DNA of 64,000 bases from Batillaria attramentaria (GCA_018292915.2 JACVVK020000087.1:278501-342500); one strand, 5' to 3'; positions 50,520-61,278 are shown, counted from the first letter of the stretch. Numbers and translations are program-made. The notes: generated from the letters alone by a model not told the origin.

Positions 50520-50665
50520 GCCTACGTTCCACTCTCACCACACAGCTCACACTCTATTGGCAGGCCCCGCTGGCTCGCTCGCGCGCGCTCACAAAGGCGC
50601 GAGGTTAGAGTGATTGACGCGCGGGACGAGCCAGCTGATTGGCTACCGCCTCCGTTGCCGCAGTA
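50520..50665 (-). promoter_or_regulatory. Candidate CpG-rich promoter of the Musashi-like gene
   Basis: About 80-220 bp upstream of the start codon the sequence becomes rich in CpG (runs such as CTCGCTCGCGCGCGCTC and GACGCGCGGGACG). It carries a CCAAT box on the minus strand (AGCCAATC, plus strand GATTGGCT near 50637). No TATA box is apparent. This is the composition expected of a TATA-less, CpG-type promoter, but the exact start site is not visible. Confidence 0.45.
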
Positions 50666-51576
50666 ACGTCTATCAAGTTTACGTACGTCATGGGCATACT
50701 TTAGACGATGTCACGCCTTCGATTTTTTCTTTCTTTTTGGCGTGACACAATGAAAACACGCCCGCTTCGCGGTGCAGGCCTTCACTGGACGCGCGAATGG
50801 CGTCATACTGAATAACTTTCTGTACTGAGAGAGTGAGAGGAGGGGGGAGGGGGGGGGGGGAAGCGGTGGCACAGGCGAGAGAGAGAGAGAGAGGGTGTTC
50901 TAGAGAGCGAAAGAAAGCGGTTCTGCAGATTTCCGCCACGCTACGGTGAATGGCGCGAAATTCGCTGTCGTGTTGTTGCTGCTGTCAGCTGTTCGGCCCT
51001 GTGTGTGCCGTACGCGATATAACCCGACCGCAGGGCAAAGACTCCGGGGAACTGTTGCGGTGTGTAAGATTGCGTGGTCGTCTGTCTCACCTTCAGTACA
51101 GGTCGTCTCGGCGATTTCCACGGCGTCGGGTTACAATCCGGATTAGCTTGATCTTCCCAACACCCGTATCTTTCCCCGTACGCTGTATACTCGAGAGCAG
51201 TTTTGTTCACAGTTGTTTATGGCCCGGATGGGTTTTCTCAGCTCTAAACTTGCAAGTTTCACACGGTGAACTAGAAGGAACGGGCGGTAGGGATTAGAGT
51301 GTCTTTATTTTTATTGTCAAGCCATGCGGAGTGTGACAAATGCTGGTTAACAAACAAAAAATGTGGACAGGTGGGTTTATCCAGCAGCTCCATGCCGGCC
51401 GCTCCAACTTTTCAGGTGACAAGGGGGTTTAATGGCGACGTGATTAGCAAATGCTAATGCTGCTAAAAGGGACTGGGGTGGGGGCGGGGGTAGATGGGGT
51501 TCGTTGTTGTCTTTCGCCAGTATCCATGCCAACCATGTACTTGTCATGCGCTTATTACTGCACTCATTGGGTGCTG

Positions 51577-51650
<74 letters not shown>

Positions 51651-51740
51651 CGGTGTGTGTGTGTGTGTGTGTGTGAAAGAGAAAGACATTTCAACGCGTA
51701 TCCACCGGCAAGGGGTTTCAGTTGTACCTATGCCTGAAAA
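50666..51740. other. Upstream flank with no recognised gene
   Basis: The region contains a poly-G/GA tract near 50.84-50.89 kb and a GT tract from 51.58 kb. A frame at 50.95-51.15 kb looks like a signal peptide only if a GTG is taken as start, so it is not called. Nothing else is seen. Confidence 0.6.
51580..51690. repeat. (GT)n microsatellite with AG-rich end
   Basis: A GT run of about 70 bp, a GCCG interruption, more GT, then GAAAGAGAAAGA. Confidence 0.95.
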
Positions 51741-51754
51741 AAAAATGTTCGAGT

Positions 51755-52110
51755 TCGATGATGATGATGACTGGCCATTTGTATAGCGCTACAAGAAAAC
51801 TTCCATGCAGTAAGCATGTTCACGGCGCCTTTGGGGTTGGGGGGAGGGGGGAGTGTGAGAGAATTAGAACTGAGAGAATAGATGCGTCTTGAGGTTCCGC
51901 TTGAAGGTCATGACTGACGCAGAACCAGACTTGAGGTGAGCTGGCAAGTTGTTCCAGAGGCCGCAAGGAGCTGCACTCTTGAAAGCCCGTGCACCAGAGC
52001 GTTTCTTGTTTGTGTTGTCAGTCATAGTAGCCTGGGACAGCAAGTTCGAGTATATCTGTGTCTCTGGTCACTGACCACTTGATTTGATCAAGAGGGTTGT
52101 TGTACATGTG
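51755..52110. repeat. Dispersed non-coding repeat with the 'tatagcgctac' head
   Basis: It begins with a GATGATGATGATGAC run and then CATTTGTATAGCGCTACA, continuing through GCATGTTCACGGCGCCTTT and a GTTCCAGAGGCCGCAAGG-like block. Repeats with this layout (ATC run, 'tatagcgc', later 'aggcgc') are, as I recall, widespread in marine invertebrates. No ORF is associated, and no second copy is seen in this window. Confidence 0.4.
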
Positions 52111-52437
52111 ACTAGAACTGTAGAAGTACTAGTAATCAGTTTCCGATAGAGCTACAGCAGCGACGGACAAAAATGTACAAGTATGTAAATTATTTGCACG
52201 GTGTGGGCGGTAGCTAAATTTGATACACGCCGCTGTCGCTTGGTAGCATGAATACATGCATGCCTGTACAGCCTTTGATAGCGACATATTGTTGTTGTGT
52301 TGGGTGGTTGTCCTGACACAGAAGATGAGCAAACAACTTGGGATCATCACGGTCGCTGTACTTGCCCACCACGCCTTGCTCAGTGAAGTTCGAGTCGAAA
52401 TGTGGAACCTGTATCCTGAATCCTTTTAGCGTGTTCC

Positions 52438-52560
52438 GTGTGAATGCCGGGACAGTGTGGCATTTCACATTTCAAGTTAGAATTGGGAGTTTGAATTTTA
52501 GGTTTCTGCTTCAAAATTTGCATATTTATGCGAAAGAATGTAAACTTAGCTATCGTCACT
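52438..52560 (+). repeat. Fragment related to the 30.6-kb inverted-repeat element
   Basis: GTGAATGCCGGGACAGTGTG followed by GCATTTCA matches the terminal repeat at 30606 and its internal units. Downstream similarity (CAAAATTTGCAT, AATGTAAACTTAG) fades. Only one end is recognised. Confidence 0.4.
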
Positions 52561-53060
52561 TTCACGTCTCGTCAATTTCGCGGCGTTGCGAGCGGGTTTT
52601 CACCTGCGTGGGCGACCGAGTAATGGCAGAAAGTGAAAGCGCAGGTAAATAATGTACCTGTAGTTAACGCGATCACCTTACTCTTCAATCCCTAGCGGCT
52701 AAGTTATGACGTCTGTTTTCGCGTGTGTGTCCCAACAAAACGCACCTTGACTTCGCTCAGGCACGCATGTCAACCGTTTACTTCATTACGGGTGTGTGAC
52801 CACTGCCCCGCGCCAAAACAAAAGAGAGCGCTGTCCCCGATTCTGTCCCTTGAGTAGCGCGATTACCTCGCTTTGTTCTCGGCTTAGGCACGACTTGCCT
52901 TGAGGTCCATTGCGTCACTAAGACGGGATTTAGCGGTCGGTGTTTCCCTGTACCGTACTGTGTTGTCCGGCCTTGACCAACTGACTGAAAATAACGGCGC
53001 GTGCCAAGGGTGTGAGGGCGTGTCACCTCGTGTGGGTCAAGTTCATGTCAGTGTGTCACG

Positions 53061-53214
53061 GTGGGTGGGGTGGGTGTTTGGGAGTTTAACGTCCTTTTCC
53101 ACCACGTAAGGGTGATATCAAAGACGGGGCAACGAGAAAAAGGCCAGCACAAATATTTGGCCCACGCCGGGATTCGAACTCACGACCCGAGCATTGACGC
53201 TCTTGGCTATCCCG

Positions 53215-53217
<3 letters not shown>
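53061..53217 (-). repeat. tRNA-derived SINE, family A, near full length
   Basis: All modules are present, from GGGTGGGGTGGGTGTTTGG through GTTTAACGTCCTTTTCCACC and GATATCAAAGACGGGGC to GGGATTCGAACTCACGACC. A small deletion lies in the anticodon-like part. It directly abuts a GT microsatellite. Confidence 0.75.
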
Positions 53218-53282
<65 letters not shown>

Positions 53283-53305
53283 CGCGCGCGCGCGCTCGCT
53301 CGCTC
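53218..53305. repeat. (GT)n with (CG)n and (CTCG)n
   Basis: A GT run to 53279 followed by CTCGCGCGCGCGCTCGCTCGCTC, abutting a SINE copy on its left. Confidence 0.95.
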
Positions 53306-53888
53306 ACATGCTTGCAGTTAAATGTCTTCAACGATTTGTTTGTACATAATTATGTCCTTGTACCTGTGCAGAGTCCGAAATTACATTACTGCCCTCCTTT
53401 TTCCCAGGTGGCGGGCAGTCTGTTCCTAAAGATAAGATGACACTAATGTGATTTCGGACGCGGCACTGAAACGTGAGAGGCCTCGCCCCAATCTGTCACG
53501 ATGCCGAGTGCTCACAGCTCCGACAGAAGCCCTTTGATGACAACAGCTGTGTGTGTAAAGACGACCACAGGACAGGCACAGAAGCCAATACTTAACTCTT
53601 GAAAGCCAGTGCAAAACTGGATCGCCGTAAAATCTTCATTTTACTAGGAGCCACTTCAAGCCGCTGTTATACAATCTGCAGCGGTTTCGGGAATAGTGGG
53701 AAGTCCCATGCTTTGTGTAACAGTGGCTTGGTGTGGCTGCTACTGGTGTGCAGTGGCTGTTTCCCTTTAGTTTCCCTTTAGTCTTATCATATAACGGGCA
53801 GGGGTTGGTCGGGTGTGGGCTCTTAGGAGTTAATTAAAGGCCCAAATTTGGAGATGGTTATGCTCACAGGTCGTTCTGGGCTGTTTTG

Positions 53889-54597
53889 TGGTGAGACAAT
53901 TAAAGACACGTTCACACTCACAAGCACAACAATACTTGCGTTCAGCTGGTGAGGAGAAGGCAATTCTATTCAGTGCACCACAGAACTGATTCAATGTGTT
54001 TCATTGCACCAGGGAACTGTTTCATTTGGCTGTATAACTGTTTTTGTGGTGAGTTAAAGACACATTCACACATACAAACACAAACATACTTGCGTTCAAC
54101 TGGTGAGGAGAAGGCAGTTCTATTCAGTGCACCACAGAACTGATTCAATGTGTTTCATTGCACCAGGGAACTGTTTCATTTGGCTGTATAACTGTTTTGT
54201 GGTGAGTTAAAGACACATTCACACATACAAACACAAACATACTTGCGTTCAGCTGGTGAGGAGAAGGCAGTTATATTCAGTGCACCACAGAACTGTTTCA
54301 ATGTGTTTCATTGCACCAGGGAACTGTTTCATTTGGCTGTATAACTGTTTTTGTGGTGAGTTAAAGACACATTCACACATACAAACACAAACATACTTGC
54401 GTTCAACTGGTGAGGAGAAGGCAGTTATATTCAGTGCACCACAGAACTGTTTCAATGTGTTTCATTGCACCAGGGAACTGTTTCATTTGGCTGTATAACT
54501 GTTTTTGTGGTGAGTTAAAGACACATTCACACATACAAACACAAACATACTTGCGTTCAGCTTGAGGAGAAGGCAGTTCTATTCAGTGCACCACAGA
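53889..54597. repeat. Tandem array, ~155-bp unit, four to five copies
   Basis: Units start at about 53936, 54090, 54243, 54398 and 54552 with TTGCGTTCAGCTGGTGAGG (or CAACTGG). They contain GCACCACAGAACTG, GCACCAGGGAACTGTTTC and GGCTGTATAACTGTTTT. Identity between units is very high. The array is broken by a LINE fragment and resumes in degraded form at 54882-54950. Confidence 0.9.
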
Positions 54598-54881
54598 CTA
54601 CGAACTGGACACTGCAGACTGCGTGCCCACCTGTGCCGCCTTGGGCTGTCACACTCACCAGACTGTCCGTGCGGAACAGCCCCTCAAACCCCGGAACACA
54701 TTCTGCAGTCCTGCCCCCTTTTCAAAGAAGCAAGGACACAACACTGGCCGAACGGAGCCACACTGGCAGAGAAACTCTGGGGCAGCAAAACAGACCTCTT
54801 GAAGACCACTGCTTATATAAAGACCACAAACCTAATCATCTGAGGCGGAGTCCAGAACAGGGAACGCAGAAGAAGAAGAAG
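54592..54881 (+). mobile_element. LINE 3' fragment inserted in the 155-bp tandem array
   Basis: The fragment extends from the truncated ORF2 to a (GAA)-like tail AGAAGAAGAAGAAG. It interrupts the fifth array unit at its GTGCACCA sequence. The array phase resumes at once on the right side (TGCACCAGGGAACTG). Confidence 0.75.
54598..54843 (+). pseudogene. 5'-truncated non-LTR retrotransposon, C-terminus of ORF2
   Basis: An uninterrupted 81-codon frame without its own start reads LRTGHCRLRAHL and then CPCGTAPQTPEHILQSC, ending TTNLII and a TGA. The C-x-C-x8-H-x4-C pattern and the LRTGH...EHILQ...WGS strings are typical of the extreme C-terminus of I/Nimb- or Jockey-like LINE ORF2 proteins in invertebrates. 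Only the last part of ORF2 and a 38-bp 3' tail are present. The insert is flanked by an imperfect 12-bp duplication (GTGCACCACAGA / GTGCACCAGGGA). It has no reverse transcriptase and cannot be active. Confidence 0.8.
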
Positions 54882-55213
54882 TGCACCAGGGAACTGTTTC
54901 AAGGTGTTTCGTTGCACCAGGGAACTGTTTTCCTTAGGCTGTGTAACTGGGTCTGTTCGTGTAATATTAATCACAGCCACAGCCAAGGATACATCAAATC
55001 AGAGGCTCTCCAGTCTGACTGGATTGAATCGTGTTCAGCTGGACTGTTGGCCTGTTCCCTGAGGATAGTTGTCCCTTCCCCACATCACCCGCGTAACAGG
55101 GCCGTCTCTAAACGTTAAACACTAGCTTACCTATTTACTTAGTGTTCAGTCGATAGAAGTCAAAACGCAGTATAACCGTCAGTGTCACTGAATATGTTGT
55201 ATCTGGAGTTCTA

Positions 55214-55505
55214 CAGGGCCCGCATATATAAGTCGAGGTTAGGGATTTTAGCCCCGGGTTAAGTCTAACCTCGAACTAAACTAGTTCTGGGGTTACATTT
55301 TCGGGGGGGGGGGGGGTGTTGTTTAACCGGGAAGCGGGCCCATTCCACCATGGTGCCTAAGCCGTTAGAAAAGAGGTTTTTTTTTTCTCCTACCTTTCTT
55401 CGCCTCCTTTTTTTAAATTTTGGTTTTTGGGTTTCTTTTGTCATAGTCTGGGTTAGGCCCGTAGCCGTGGGTTAAATTTCCCTCGAGTTTTACATTCGGG
55501 CCCTG
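55214..55505. mobile_element. hAT-like MITE without a visible target duplication
   Basis: The ends CAGGGCCCGCAT and ATTCGGGCCCTG form an inverted repeat. Similarity extends inward (TCGAGG, GGGTTAA). A further internal palindrome lies near the left end (GAGGTTAG / CTAACCTC). The flanks do not show a clear 8-bp duplication, so it is old or the ends are slightly different. No coding capacity. Confidence 0.5.
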
Positions 55506-55717
55506 ATCTCTAAAATCAACTATTTCAAACACGCATGCGCAGTTACAAGCGAAACTGCTGCAAAACAGAAGTCTCTCTGCACTGAGAAAACATTGTAATG
55601 ATAGCAATAGCACCTTCAGTAAGGGGACATAGCTGTGATAGCACTTAACGTTCTCTATTTTCCTGTTACTGTATCCCTGAGTCATGTATTTTCCTTCGTT
55701 ACATACCTCGTCTCATC

Positions 55718-55882
55718 GTCAGTTTGAATGTTCGACCGCTCGCGGACTTCCAATGCTCGGGTGGTGAGTTCGAATCCCGGCTGGCGCCAAATATTTGTGC
55801 TGGCTTTTTCATCGTTGCTCCGTCTTTGAGATCACCCTTACGTGGGGGAAAAGGACGTGAAACTCCCAAACACCCACCCATC
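55718..55882 (+). repeat. tRNA-derived SINE, family A, the only plus-strand copy
   Basis: Read directly on plus: GAGTTCGAATCCCGGC (B box), AAATATTTGTGCTGGC, GTCTTTGAGATCACCCTTAC, GGGGGAAAAGGACGTGAAAC and CAAACACCCACCC. This gives the element's true 5'-to-3' order and its CCCACC-type 3' terminus. Confidence 0.7.
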
Positions 55883-55917
55883 CTCGACCGCTCGCGCAAA
55901 GTGTAAAAAAAAAATGT

Positions 55918-56025
55918 TGTATCGCATTAAGAGCTGTACTAATCATCAAGATAGTGTATTTCGAGCGTACAGGCGCACTCACGAAACTGTTCCGAAAATT
56001 AAGTTGGCTTTGCGAAGACGGACTA
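55918..56025 (+). repeat. Dispersed repeat E, right-end copy
   Basis: ATCGCATTAAGAGCTGTAC, GTATTTCGAGCGTACAGGC, CTCACGAAACTGTTCCGAAA and GGCTTTGCGAAGACGG correspond in order to 27658-27763. Confidence 0.5.
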
Positions 56026-56039
56026 GGAATTGGCCCGTT

Positions 56040-56285
56040 GACGTGTTGACTGCGCAGCTCATTTGCCTGTCCAGCATCCATTATTTTTGGCATCTTTTTG
56101 TACATATTCCTACGATGTTAGCGTTGTTCCTTGTTACAGTTGGATTTATAGAGTCTTGATCTTTATGCATTATGCTGTTGTCTTCTGATTATTTTGTTTT
56201 CATGCAACTTTCTCTTGTACTTTTTTCTGAGATCCTCCATACCCCAAAAGGGGCTACAGGAATAAAATATCTTGTATCTTGTATC
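56040..56285 (+). mobile_element. Possible LINE 3' end with an ATCTTGT tail
   Basis: The sequence runs into GGGCTACAGGAATAAAATAT and then TCTTGTATCTTGTATCTG, a short tandem tail of the kind found at 3' ends of some non-LTR retrotransposons. No coding part is recognised upstream. Confidence 0.35.
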
Positions 56286-56375
56286 TGTACTTTGTCCGCG
56301 GTAACATGGAAAACAGCGGACGGCTGTTCGACGGAGCTCGATGGAGCTTGACGGTTCTTCCCCTCGGATTAAGCT

Positions 56376-56376
56376 T

Positions 56377-56427
<51 letters not shown>
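56376..56427. repeat. (GA)n microsatellite
   Basis: A pure GA run of about 52 bp. Confidence 0.95.
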
Positions 56428-56431
<4 letters not shown>

Positions 56432-56699
56432 ATATCCTTCATTACGGGTACGTGTACTCAAACAGCACGACTGGGACAGCAGCTGAGTCAGTCCTCCAAC
56501 GACTTGCCCGAATGAGCGATGCCAGAATTTTATATGCCGAAGGTAAAAGATATAATGCTAGGCGGGATTCGAAAAAAAAAACCAAAAAAACCAACCTCTT
56601 ATTCAGTCTAATTTATTTTTACAAGTGACACATCAGAAGGAGGAGGAAGAATTGTGTGGGTGCTTTACCCAGTTTCTTGGCTCAAAGCGCCGTAAACTG

Positions 56700-57090
56700 A
56701 ACCCAACACGCACGCTCACGTGAATCACACGCATTCTCTCACAGTCTGACCATGACCATATACTGCCAAGTCTCTCTGACTTTACCACCACACCACCGCA
56801 GTTTCTTGTTGCCAGGTGACATTTTTACTCAAGCTGCCCCTCTGCCCCAACACTCACGCTCACGTGAATCACACGCATTCTCTCACAGACTGACCATGAA
56901 CGTACACTGACACTTCTCTCTGATTTTACCACCACACCACCGCAGTTTCTTGTTGCCAGGTGACATTTTTACTCAAGCTGCCCCTCTGCCCCAAACACGC
57001 ACGCTCACGTGAATCACACGCATTCTCGCATGCACTGAACATGAACATATACTGACGGGTCTCTCTGAATTGACCACCACACCCCCGATC
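56700..57090. repeat. Tandem array, ~147-bp unit, about 2.6 copies
   Basis: Each unit carries ACGCTCACGTGAATCACACG, CATTCTC, TGACCATGA, ACCACCACACCACCGCAG and TTGCCAGGTGACATTTTTAC. Units start at about 56703, 56850 and 56994; the last is partial and diverged. Confidence 0.88.
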
Positions 57091-57423
57091 GAAAGGTTTA
57101 GACTCCGAAAACTCATTCATGCACCATAGCTAACAAATACACTATAATTAGTATTTAACAAACAGGCCTACACTATCATTGACCGAAAATTTAACACGAG
57201 CCCAGCTAGTGTGGGATATTCAGTGTAGGGTTCTTTATCCAAAGTAGGTTGGACACTTAGAAAAAAAGGGAGAAAAAAGTCTCTCTGCCTCTATGTGCCA
57301 CCCACACCCACTTAACTAACAGCAGTGAAGAAATGGCTTGCTTTTTTTTTTTTTTTCAAACCGCAAGCCCTTTGTGCGTGCGTGAGGCGAATGAGAGAAA
57401 GGTCCTGCTTGTGACCTGAATAG

Positions 57424-57491
57424 AAAGTGGGGGTAGGGTAGGGTAGGGTATGATCATGGCGCTTTCAAACGAGTGGAGAGACAGACAGACA

Positions 57492-57560
<69 letters not shown>
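57424..57560. repeat. (GGGTA)n, (GACA)n and (CA)n tracts
   Basis: GGGTAGGGTAGGGTAGGGTA at about 57430-57449, then (GACA)n passing into about 70 bp of CA. Confidence 0.9.
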
Positions 57561-57562
<2 letters not shown>

Positions 57563-57844
57563 AGACAGCCCCGTATCGCACCACAGTGCAAGCTTGGCAG
57601 AGTCCAGAAAAACCAGTTTCGGATGACACGCAAGTAGTCTTGCCACTGAAAGAAAAGAAAAGGAGAAAGAAATATGCAACTGAAATCGCCGATATGTGGA
57701 AGAACGGCGAAGCGCACACAGAACTGAAAAGCTGAGGGTGAAAGAAAGAGCCAGTTCCTAGAGGGAAGAGAAAGGCAGAACCCCGGATGACCAAACCATA
57801 CAGAATATTGCCCGCTTCGTGTCGAGTGGTTTGGTCAGTTGGCT

Positions 57845-57980
57845 GGGTTTTAACGTCCCACACCACTGAACGTGACTGGAGACCGCTGTGATGGGCAAGT
57901 TGTGGGAGGGGTGGGGGGGGGCAGCTTCCCTAACTGAACAGTCCAGCTGAACACTATTCAGCCCAGACAGACTGCCAGGT
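57845..57980. repeat. Repeat related to 59300-59455
   Basis: GTTTTAACGTCCCACACC followed by CTAACTGAACAGTCC, AGCTGAACACTATTCAG and CCAGACAGACTG parallels GTTGAACGTCTCCGC, CTAAACGAACAGACC, AACTGAACACTGTTCAAT and CGAGAGACTGAC at 59320-59455. It is a diverged family of unknown type. Confidence 0.35.
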
Positions 57981-58035
57981 TGGAAACATTTGACTGTAAT
58001 CCATGGACAAGTATCGCAAACATGTGTCGAGGACG

Positions 58036-58039
<4 letters not shown>

Positions 58040-58101
<62 letters not shown>

Positions 58102-58112
58102 TCTTCTTCTTC
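58040..58112. repeat. (CT)n(CTT)n microsatellite
   Basis: About 58 bp of CT followed by TTCTTCTTCTTCTTC. Confidence 0.95.
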
Positions 58113-58804
58113 GTCTTTTTCAAAAATAATAAGTAATGCGGTGAGGTACGAATACTCTCCACGGTACGACCACTGATTAGGAGAATCTACATATGTGCGC
58201 CACTGCCCTACTGCATAATATAACCGTATTCCACAGTACGGGAGTGCTGTAACAATAACAGTCTCTTGCGCACCGAGTATGTATAAACCGGCTATGCCAT
58301 ATTCTGGCGCCGTACACTCTGGGGCGTTCGCGAGATCTCGCAACGGCTTTCGGCTTATCATTATGGGAGCTTTTCGTTTGTTTGTTTGTTTGTTTTCTGT
58401 TTTCTCTTTAACCCCAAATCGGGAATCTAGTCTGGGCACCCGCGAGAAATCTCAACGTGTTTTCGGTTTATGATTATGCGAACTGTTTCATAGTCTTCTT
58501 TTTTCTTTTTTTTTTCGCCCTCTTCTTTTTCTGTTTTCTCTCCTACCCCAAATCGTGAACCTAGTTTACTGGGCTTTTTCACATTTATAGGGAACGCCCT
58601 TGCCGAGTAAACACGTGGTGGTGTATAACGAGTGTATAGCTACACTGGTGGCGGGGCCACTTCCCCACGTGCTCGTTATGTTATTTTCAAAAGGACACTG
58701 TCCCCGATTCTGGGTTAGTCAAACTTTCCCGCACCCGGGAGGTCATTTGCCGCGCACGCATATGGTTTGGGACTGGAAGAAACTTAAAAAGAATTTGTGC
58801 TTGC

Positions 58805-58805
<1 letters not shown>

Positions 58806-58874
<69 letters not shown>

Positions 58875-59040
58875 ACTCTACCACTATTACAAGTCATGGT
58901 TTAAAAAATCCATAATTCACCACATAAAAATCGCAGTTTTACGGTCGAAATCAACTAAACTCGTGTGGTGTATTTTCCGTAATCGGGGGCACCTCATTGT
59001 GAAAACTCTCTCTCTCTCTCTCTCTCTCTCTGTATATATA
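58806..59040. repeat. (TA)n(GA)n and an inverted (CT)n(TA)n partner
   Basis: TATATA then GAGAGA at 58806-58873, and CTCTCT then GTATATATA at 59007-59040. The two are near inverted copies of each other, 130 bp apart. Confidence 0.85.
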
Positions 59041-59496
59041 TTCATGTTATCCACTTGTTCAAGTTGTTTAGATCTTCTTGTCTGTTTTCAAATTAGTCAG
59101 ATTTGGCTGTAAATCATTATGCAGTGTCACCCGCGCGAGGATATAGGCCTGGGGCTGTAGGGAATTTTAGAAAGAATGCGTGCGGGCTTTGCACCATGGT
59201 ATCATGTCTAGTTTTTCAGGTTATGCAGATCTTGTCTGCTTTAAAAAAAAAAGTCAGACTTCTTTGTAAAGAATTATACAGTGTAGTGTATAAATGGTTG
59301 GTTGGTTGGTTGGTTTGTGTTGAACGTCTCCGCTATAAGAGTAATGGGGTCGAGCAGGCCGTAGCGGGGAAGGTTACTTCAGAGAGGGGCGGCCACCCTA
59401 AACGAACAGACCAACTGAACACTGTTCAATCCCGAGAGACTGACAGTTTAGCTCTCTTTTTTTTTCTCTTTTTTTTCCTTTGCTGTTACGGACATG

Positions 59497-59635
59497 TTAC
59501 AGGGGCGGTAAGAGCGATATCAAAGACCGGGCAACGAGATAAAGGCCACCACAAACATTTGGCCCTAGCCGGGATTCGAACTCACGACCCGAGCATTGAA
59601 AGTCCAACGGGCTACCATTCGGCTATGCCGAGTCC
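59497..59635 (-). repeat. tRNA-derived SINE, family A, head and middle
   Basis: GATATCAAAGACCGGGCAAC, CCGGGATTCGAACTCACG, GCATTGAAAGTCCAACGG and ACCATTCGGCTATGCC are present on plus. The tRNA-like head with A box TAGCCGAATGG is intact and the tail is missing. Confidence 0.7.
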
Positions 59636-60244
59636 CGTTCAACTGTCGAACCCACAATGGAAGTTCGGGACGAGACGGGGGGCGGGGGGGGGGGGGTCTA
59701 GGGGGTGATGGGGGGGGGATAAACAGAGTGTTTTGTGGTTGTTTCCCCCACAGCACCACAGCCCGACAATCCTTACATTATTACTGGTGCGAACACCTCG
59801 TTTTTTTATGCTTCACAACTCCCAAGTACAACCGGTAACGCGGTGCAGAATCATGCTTATTAATTTCAACTTAGGAAGCGCGTGCATGTGTACAAATACG
59901 CGCCACAATGTTCGGCAAACCGGCACCAGACGACGGGAATGTGGGAGGAAGAAGAACTGTGACATTTTGCAAAGACAGAACTGGGAGACTGACTTTGCCG
60001 TCAAGGTCACCGCCTGCCCGCGGTTAACACCTTATAACACAACGCGTAGCGACACCCGGGGATGTTACATGTGAATTTATTACACGGGGAGCAGTGACGT
60101 ATCAGAAACGGCGACGCTCTGATTTGGTCTTCTTGTTCTTAATTTAGATTTTTAACGTCCCTTACTCGTAGTTTAGGTGATACGGGGACATATTTTAAAG
60201 TTCTTAGGCGATAAGGCCAAATTTTATTTTTTAAAATTGTTTGT

Positions 60245-60340
60245 TCCTAGATTTTATTTTATTTTATTTCATTTTATTTTAATGTCTTCTCGACCACCTC
60301 ATTTTATTTCATTTTATTTTAATGTCTTCTCGACCACCTC
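60245..60340. repeat. 40-bp perfect duplication in an ATTTT-rich tract
   Basis: ATTTTATTTCATTTTATTTT followed by AATGTCTTCTCGACCACCTC occurs twice back to back with no differences, so the duplication is recent. Confidence 0.9.
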
Positions 60341-60864
60341 AATCGGCCCTGTCTGTACATTATCTTATTGTCTATTTCATCAATAAAGGTAAAAATTCCA
60401 GGACCCCGTTAGATAATATTTACAATGTAAAAAGGGAGTTAGTTAGTTAGTTAGGGCTTAACGCCGCGCAAGAATGTAAAAAGGGACAATGTGCCCTGTT
60501 CTAATTAATGTTAAAACTGAGACGGTCTTTCCAAAAAAAAAAAAATGGTTTGGGGAGGGTGTGTTTTATGCTGATGATGACACTGCACGCCACAGATGGT
60601 TGATGGGGGGCTGCAGAACAGAGATCCCACGCTCGCCTTGTTACATGCAAATTTATAACAGGGAGGCCAGTGACATGACAGGGGTTGGATAAGCTCTGTT
60701 GCATGTATCGGCTTTGGACGTGTGTGTTTTACGCTTATGGTGACAGGGTTGTACAATGCACACGCCCACAGCTTGACGTCTGGGACATCCCGACGGTCAG
60801 CAGAAGCATGGAGTTTCCGGTTGACGATTTTTTTTCTTATTTCTTTCTTTCTTTCTTTCTGTGT

Positions 60865-60867
<3 letters not shown>

Positions 60868-60937
<70 letters not shown>
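60868..60937. repeat. (GT)n microsatellite
   Basis: A pure GT run of about 70 bp, preceded by a CTTT-rich and followed by a GTTTT-rich tract. Confidence 0.95.
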
Positions 60938-60938
<1 letters not shown>

Positions 60939-61278
60939 ATTTGTTTTTGTTTGGGTTTTTGTTGTTGTTCTTGTTTTGTTTTATGTTTGTTTTTTGTTTT
61001 TTTTGTTTTGCTGTTGTTTTTCTTTTCTGAGGGGGAGGGGTAGGGGGGATGGGGCTGCGGGGAAGGGGGAGGGGATCCGACGATCAGCAGAAATATAGGG
61101 TTGGGTTTCCGGCTGATGATCTGGTTCTTTCATTCTGTCTGTCGTTCTTTGTTTTGTTTTCATTTGGGCTTTGTTTGACGGGGAGTGATGGGGGGGGGGG
61201 GGGAGGAGGGCAGAAAGGGGTTCTTGCTTTTTTCAATTTGTGTTGTCTGCTAAGAAAGAAAGAAGGAAAAAAGCCAAC

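Noticed and set aside
50946..51146. Signal-peptide-like small ORF (FAVVLLLLSAVRPCVC) divergent from the Musashi-like gene
   Set aside because: The reading starts at GTG, not ATG, the frame has no homology that I recognise, and the ATG 4 nt later is in another frame.
52214..52468. 84-codon minus-strand frame with a protein-like composition
   Set aside because: It overlaps a fragment of a dispersed inverted-repeat family, has no recognised domain and no splice or promoter support.
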